Below are positions 7,490 to 10,571 of a DNA stretch of 10,571 nt, piece after piece. How positions within the stretch are numbered: the first letter of the stretch is position 1; every line of letters starts with the position of its first letter. The DNA is taken from positions 1-10,571 of the forward strand of contig SCPW01000449.1 of the NCBI GenBank assembly GCA_004298605.1. Reading direction: 5' to 3'. Origin of the DNA: Gallionella sp. (GTDB lineage Bacteria > Pseudomonadota > Gammaproteobacteria > Burkholderiales > Gallionellaceae). The position numbers were made by a program, and so were the translations under genes. The notes under the pieces are model-generated. The model made no database searches, was not told where the DNA came from, and saw nothing but the letters and a program-made list of their open reading frames with translations.

Positions 7490-8281
7490 ATGAGGATCGT
7501 CCACCTGCTCGGCATCGCCGGTGTCGAGTCGCACGAACAACCCGCCGCGCGGCTCTGGGCGAAGCGGCTGGAGTGGCCGATGCTGCTGGTGGCGCTGTGG
7601 ATTCCGGTGCAGTGGTATCTGGAAGAAACGCAGGCGATCGGCCCACTGTCGTCGCGCATCGCCGACTGGTTGATATGGCTGGCGTTCTTCGTCGAAACCA
7701 CGTTGCTGGCCATGCTGGTCAAAAACAAGCGAGAATACTTGCTGCGCAATTGGATGAACCTGGCCATCATCATCGGCGGTTTGCCCGTCGTCTGGCAGTA
7801 CACCCCGCTAGTCGGCCTGATGCGCAGCATGCGCTTGATGCTGGTGGTGGTGCTGTTGGCGCGGCTGTCCAGAAATATCCGCAAGCTGCTTTCCCGCCAC
7901 CAGCTCGGCCCCACGCTGGCGGTGGCCTTGGCTACCATGGTGCTGTCCGGCATCATCATTTCGCGCATCGACCCTTCCATCGGCACCGTCTGGGATGGCA
8001 TGTGGTGGGCGTGGGTGACCATGGCCACGGTGGGTTACGGCGATGTGGTTCCGCACAGCCCGGCGGGGCGGCTGTTCGGCTCGCTGCTGATCCTGTTCGG
8101 TGTGGTGCTGCTGTCTTTGCTCACCGCGAACATGGCGGCATTCTTTATCGGTAGCGATGTCGAAAAGATGGAGCAGGAGGAGAAGGAGGCCGACCGCCAT
8201 CTCAAGGAAATATCGGCGCGGCTGGAGCGTATCGAGCGCCTGCTGGAAGAGCGGCAGGTGGTGAAGCGTGATCCGCAATAG
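7490..8281 (+). CDS. Six-helix voltage-gated-type potassium channel subunit
   Basis: A 263-residue inner-membrane K+ channel subunit. Hydrophobic segments are visible at about 29-45, 57-77, 88-103, 107-126, 140-160 and 195-220, with the pore helix and filter TVGYGD at 180-185 between the last two. The fourth segment carries spaced arginines (R112, R115, R125, R128, R131), recalling an S4 voltage sensor, though with fewer charges in strict every-third spacing than classical Kv channels. The tail (222-260) is a short charged helix (EKMEQEEKEADRHLKE and on) able to form a tetrameric coiled coil; no RCK/TrkA-N domain follows. The ATG comes immediately after the serS stop with no intergenic base and only a weak ribosome site, so expression probably depends on serS read-through. 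Gating is inferred from architecture. Confidence 0.9.
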   Translation: MRIVHLLGIAGVESHEQPAARLWAKRLEWPMLLVALWIPVQWYLEETQAIGPLSSRIADWLIWLAFFVETTLLAMLVKNKREYLLRNWMNLAIIIGGLPVVWQYTPLVGLMRSMRLMLVVVLLARLSRNIRKLLSRHQLGPTLAVALATMVLSGIIISRIDPSIGTVWDGMWWAWVTMATVGYGDVVPHSPAGRLFGSLLILFGVVLLSLLTANMAAFFIGSDVEKMEQEEKEADRHLKEISARLERIERLLEERQVVKRDPQ

Positions 8282-8299
8282 AAACATAAACAATTTTGC

Positions 8300-8347
8300 A
8301 GGGCGGGCGCAGCCCACCAAAGCATCCGCGTGGGCTGCGCCCGCCCT
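8300..8347. repeat. 18-bp perfect inverted repeat between convergent genes (REPIN-like, possible bidirectional terminator)
   Basis: The arm AGGGCGGGCGCAGCCCAC (8300-8317) and its exact reverse complement (8330-8347) surround a 12-base loop. Each arm is itself a small palindrome (GGGC-GCA-GCCC on the left, GGGC-TGC-GCCC on the right), the nested form seen in paired REP elements. It lies between the end of the channel gene (8281) and the end of the convergent mltF-like gene (8370). ATTTTG precedes the left arm and ACTTTAAT follows the right, so it could end transcripts from both sides. Whether it recurs in the genome cannot be seen here. Confidence 0.8.
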
Positions 8348-8369
8348 ACTTTAATACGAATCGGGATAA

Positions 8370-9755
8370 TCAGCGCATCAGGCGCTTGATCGGTTCGATC
8401 AGCCGGTACGAAATTGTGTCCGAATCGGCTGGCGCCCGGTCGGGTTCCAACCGTTTGAGCATGTCATGGTAGCTGCGGATGCTTTCCACCAGGATCACCG
8501 CTTCGCCACCGCGCGCGTAACCATGTTTCAGCGTCTCGTAGTGCCCCGGTTGGTTCAACAGCGGCATCCATTTTTTCACGTCTGCCCAACTGTCCGGGTT
8601 CAACCCGGCGCGGCTGGACAGGATGCGCGCGTCTTCCAGATGGCCATAGCCCTGGTTGTAGGCGGCCAGCGCCAGCCAGGTGCGGTCCGGTTCCGGGATG
8701 CGGTCGGGCATTTGTTCCTTGAGCAGAGCCAGATACCTTGCACCGGCGAGAATGCTTTCGCGCGCATCCAGGCGATTGCTTACTTTCATCCGGTCGGCGG
8801 TGTCTTCGGTCAGCATCATCATGCCGCGCACATTGGTGGAAGAAGTGGCGAGCGGATCCCATTGCGATTCCTGGTAAGCCAGCGCCGCCAGCAACCGCCA
8901 GTCCTCGCCGGTGAGCGCCGCGGCCTCTTCGAACAAGTGGCGGTAATGCGGTAACACGGTGCCGCTGCGGCTGATGAATGTGGCCGCATCCACTGTGTCA
9001 AGCCGTTCGCTGTGGCCGTAGTAACGGTCCAGCAGGCGGCGCAGCGTGCCATCCTGCCTGATGCGGGCGAAGAAAATTTGCGTTTGTTTGAGCAAACCGG
9101 GGTCGGCGTCTCCGGGGAACCCCCAGGCGAGTTTGGAAGGGGGGGCGATATCGAGGGCGGCGGCCAGGCCGGGATGATAGTTGCGTGCATCGGCAAGCTG
9201 CAGTTCATTGGCTGCCGCACAATCCAGCGCGCCCCCGGCGACTTCCGCCAACAGGTTTTGCGCGGTGGATCCATTGCGGGCCTGCCATTGCAGCGAGGGC
9301 AATTTTTTTTGCGCCTCGCGCAGCGCCACTTCCTGGGCAGAGCCAGCCGCCGCCGCCAGTTTCATTCCCGCCAGGTCGGCAAGTTTTTTTGGGGGTTTGC
9401 CGTTGCGGCGGCATACCACCAACTCGCGCACATTCTGGTAGACGGGGCCGAAGCGCAGCGCGGCAATGCCGGCCTCGCTGCGCAGCGATGCGGCAGCCAG
9501 ATGCGCCTCGTGTTTGCGCAAGGCGGCGCCGACTTCATCTTGCGGCATCGGAACGGCTTCGAGCGTGGCATGCAGTTGCGCGGCAAATAATTGCGCCAGT
9601 TCGCGCTCGAACTCCGCCGCCGCCCCCTGCGTGGCCTCGGGCACAATCACCACCAGCTTGCCGGCGTCCCACGCCGCAAGCTGGTGGCCGCAAGCGGAAA
9701 GCAGCATGCACAAACCGGCCAATGCCGCTCGCAAACGTCGTGTCGGATTACACAT
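8370..9755 (-). CDS. mltF: Membrane-bound lytic murein transglycosylase F-like lipoprotein
   Basis: A peptidoglycan-cleaving enzyme at the periplasmic face of the outer membrane. Read from ATG at 9755 it has 461 residues. The N-terminus is a lipoprotein signal (MCNPTRRLRAALAGLCMLLS) with lipobox LSAC and lipid-anchored Cys22. Residues about 33-250 form a family 3 solute-binding-like domain (GKLVVIVPE; LADLAGMKLAAAAGSAQE; ending LLDRYYGH). Residues about 270-430 are the SLT domain: catalytic Glu296 in ALAYQESQWDP, then NVRGMMMLTEDTA at 308-320, which is the MltF form, and AAYNQGYGHLEDAR at 364-377. The SBP-plus-SLT order is diagnostic of MltF. A longer in-frame start at 9884 was rejected because it runs through the tRNA gene and bypasses the signal peptide. 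It is convergent with the channel gene. Confidence 0.93.
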   Translation of the reverse strand: MCNPTRRLRAALAGLCMLLSACGHQLAAWDAGKLVVIVPEATQGAAAEFERELAQLFAAQLHATLEAVPMPQDEVGAALRKHEAHLAAASLRSEAGIAALRFGPVYQNVRELVVCRRNGKPPKKLADLAGMKLAAAAGSAQEVALREAQKKLPSLQWQARNGSTAQNLLAEVAGGALDCAAANELQLADARNYHPGLAAALDIAPPSKLAWGFPGDADPGLLKQTQIFFARIRQDGTLRRLLDRYYGHSERLDTVDAATFISRSGTVLPHYRHLFEEAAALTGEDWRLLAALAYQESQWDPLATSSTNVRGMMMLTEDTADRMKVSNRLDARESILAGARYLALLKEQMPDRIPEPDRTWLALAAYNQGYGHLEDARILSSRAGLNPDSWADVKKWMPLLNQPGHYETLKHGYARGGEAVILVESIRSYHDMLKRLEPDRAPADSDTISYRLIEPIKRLMR

Positions 9756-9768
9756 GCAAACATTCTGC

Positions 9769-9795
9769 CTGAAATTGCGGCTATGCTGGTAAAAT
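9769..9795 (+). promoter_or_regulatory. Candidate promoter of the tRNA-Ser gene
   Basis: A -10-like TAAAAT at 9790-9795 lies 11 bases before the mature tRNA start. CTGAAA at 9769-9774 is a possible -35, at a short 15-base spacing. A GC-rich run (CCCACCCCC) follows the -10, as in stringently controlled tRNA promoters. This is a weak match read by eye. Confidence 0.35.
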
Positions 9796-9805
9796 ACCCA
9801 CCCCC

Positions 9806-9896
<91 letters not shown>

Positions 9897-9945
9897 GTTT
9901 TTTAGTGGTTTGCGCGAATTGCGAAGTAGAATTTTTAACCATTTT

Positions 9946-9960
9946 TTCTAAAAACTAGAA
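9946..9960. promoter_or_regulatory. Short dyad just upstream of the fnr start
   Basis: TTCTA-AAAAC-TAGAA forms a 5-bp inverted repeat, and another TAGAA occurs at 9927-9931. It ends five bases before the fnr ATG, in an AT-rich leader. It could be an operator or overlap a -10 element (TAGAAT at 9956-9961). No clear FNR box (TTGAT-N4-ATCAA) is visible in this 70-base gap. Confidence 0.25.
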
Positions 9961-9965
9961 TAGTT

Positions 9966-10571
9966 ATGGTACGTCAAGCCGCCCAAGAATCGAGCCATAC
10001 TGTGATAGCCTGCCAGAATTGTGGCCTTTACCAGCTTTGTTTGCCCATGGGTCTGAACAGCGCAGACACGATGCTGCTCGACCATTACGTGAAAAGAAAG
10101 CGCATGCTCAAGCGCGGCCAGATACTTTACCGCGCCGGCGAAAAGTTTGACTGCGTTTACGCCATCCGCAGCGGGTCGGTCAAAACCTATATTTCCACCG
10201 ACGACGGGCGTCTGCAAATTACCGGTTTTCACATCCCGGGCGAGTTGCTCGGGCTGACCGCCATGGATGAAAACCGCTATAACTGCGAGGCCATGGCGCT
10301 GGAAGCCACCTCGGTGTGCGAAATCTCGGTGGAGTGTTTCGAGGAGCTGGCGCGCGTAATTCCTTCGGTGCATTACCAGATGCTCAGGGTGATGAGCAAA
10401 GAAATCAAGCACAACCAGGAGTTGATGCTGCTGCTCGGGAAAAAGAATGCCGAAGAACGCCTGGCAACTTACTTGCTGTCCCTGTCGCGGCGCTTCGCCA
10501 TGCGCAATTATTCCTCTACACAGTTCAATTTAAGCATGTCGCGCGGCGACATCGGCGATTACCTGGGCATT
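9966..10571 (+). CDS. fnr: FNR-type oxygen-sensing transcription regulator (partial, 3' end cut by window)
   Basis: A Crp/Fnr family regulator that binds a 4Fe-4S cluster without oxygen, dimerises, and switches anaerobic genes. The first 202 residues are present. Cluster cysteines C16, C19 and C25 lie in CQNCGLYQLCLP, and C118 (in SVCEIS) matches the fourth ligand of E. coli FNR. The cyclic-nucleotide-like beta roll covers about 45-125 (GQILYRAGE, VYAIRSGSVKTY, QITGFHIPGELLGL). The dimer helix follows at about 130-160 with MSKEIKHNQELMLLLGKKNAEERLA. The DNA-binding helix-turn-helix begins with SRGDIGDYLGI, where the window ends, so the recognition helix is not seen. ATG 9966 has only a weak ribosome site. 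The text is close to E. coli FNR throughout, which makes a NarR, Dnr or Crp identity unlikely. Confidence 0.94.
   Translation, partial: MVRQAAQESSHTVIACQNCGLYQLCLPMGLNSADTMLLDHYVKRKRMLKRGQILYRAGEKFDCVYAIRSGSVKTYISTDDGRLQITGFHIPGELLGLTAMDENRYNCEAMALEATSVCEISVECFEELARVIPSVHYQMLRVMSKEIKHNQELMLLLGKKNAEERLATYLLSLSRRFAMRNYSSTQFNLSMSRGDIGDYLGI

Noticed and set aside
9948..10412. 154-residue minus-strand open frame opposite fnr
   Set aside because: It is the antisense shadow of the FNR coding sequence, whose cysteines and beta-roll text are unmistakable on the + strand.

Overview
The window reads as chromosomal DNA of a Gram-negative proteobacterium, most likely a betaproteobacterium. The gene order ftsK, lolA, rarA, serS is a conserved proteobacterial housekeeping neighbourhood, and LolA (lipoprotein export to the outer membrane), MltF and an Fe-S type FNR regulator all fit a Gram-negative facultative or microaerobic organism. 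The Gallionellaceae/Nitrosomonadales area would fit, but that is an impression of protein flavour and not a proof.

Layout. Bases 1-219 hold the last residues of ftsK, preceded by a perfect 74-bp inverted copy of that same stretch, probably a fold-back assembly artefact at a contig end. Bases 241-2120 hold an ATPase gene and a Toprim-like DUF4276-type gene. Then come lolA (2251-2880) and rarA (2907-4223). Bases 4255-6095 hold a second ATPase gene and a PIN-like gene. Next are serS (6122-7489) and a six-helix K+ channel (7490-8281), all on the + strand. A long perfect hairpin (8300-8347) separates these from a convergent MltF-like lytic transglycosylase gene (9755-8370, minus strand). A tRNA-Ser(CGA) (9806-9895) follows, and then the start of an fnr gene, cut by the window end at 10571.

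The most interesting feature is that two of the three gaps of the conserved ftsK-lolA-rarA-serS order each carry a two-gene cassette of the same plan. Each cassette has a ~420-440 residue ABC/SMC-like (AAA_21/OLD-type) ATPase, overlapped by a few bases by a small gene with nuclease-type acidic motifs. The effector differs: Toprim-like in the first, PIN-like in the second. The two ATPases have their signature, Walker B and His motifs at almost the same residue numbers. Both cassettes lie in the direction of the host operon with short spacers, so they could be expressed from housekeeping transcription. This is the layout expected of ATPase-plus-nuclease defence or genome-maintenance systems. The function is inferred from architecture only.

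Other points: a hairpin that may bridge the ribosome binding site of rarA, an internal insertion in SerS, a REPIN-like repeat, and a channel gene abutting serS with no gap.
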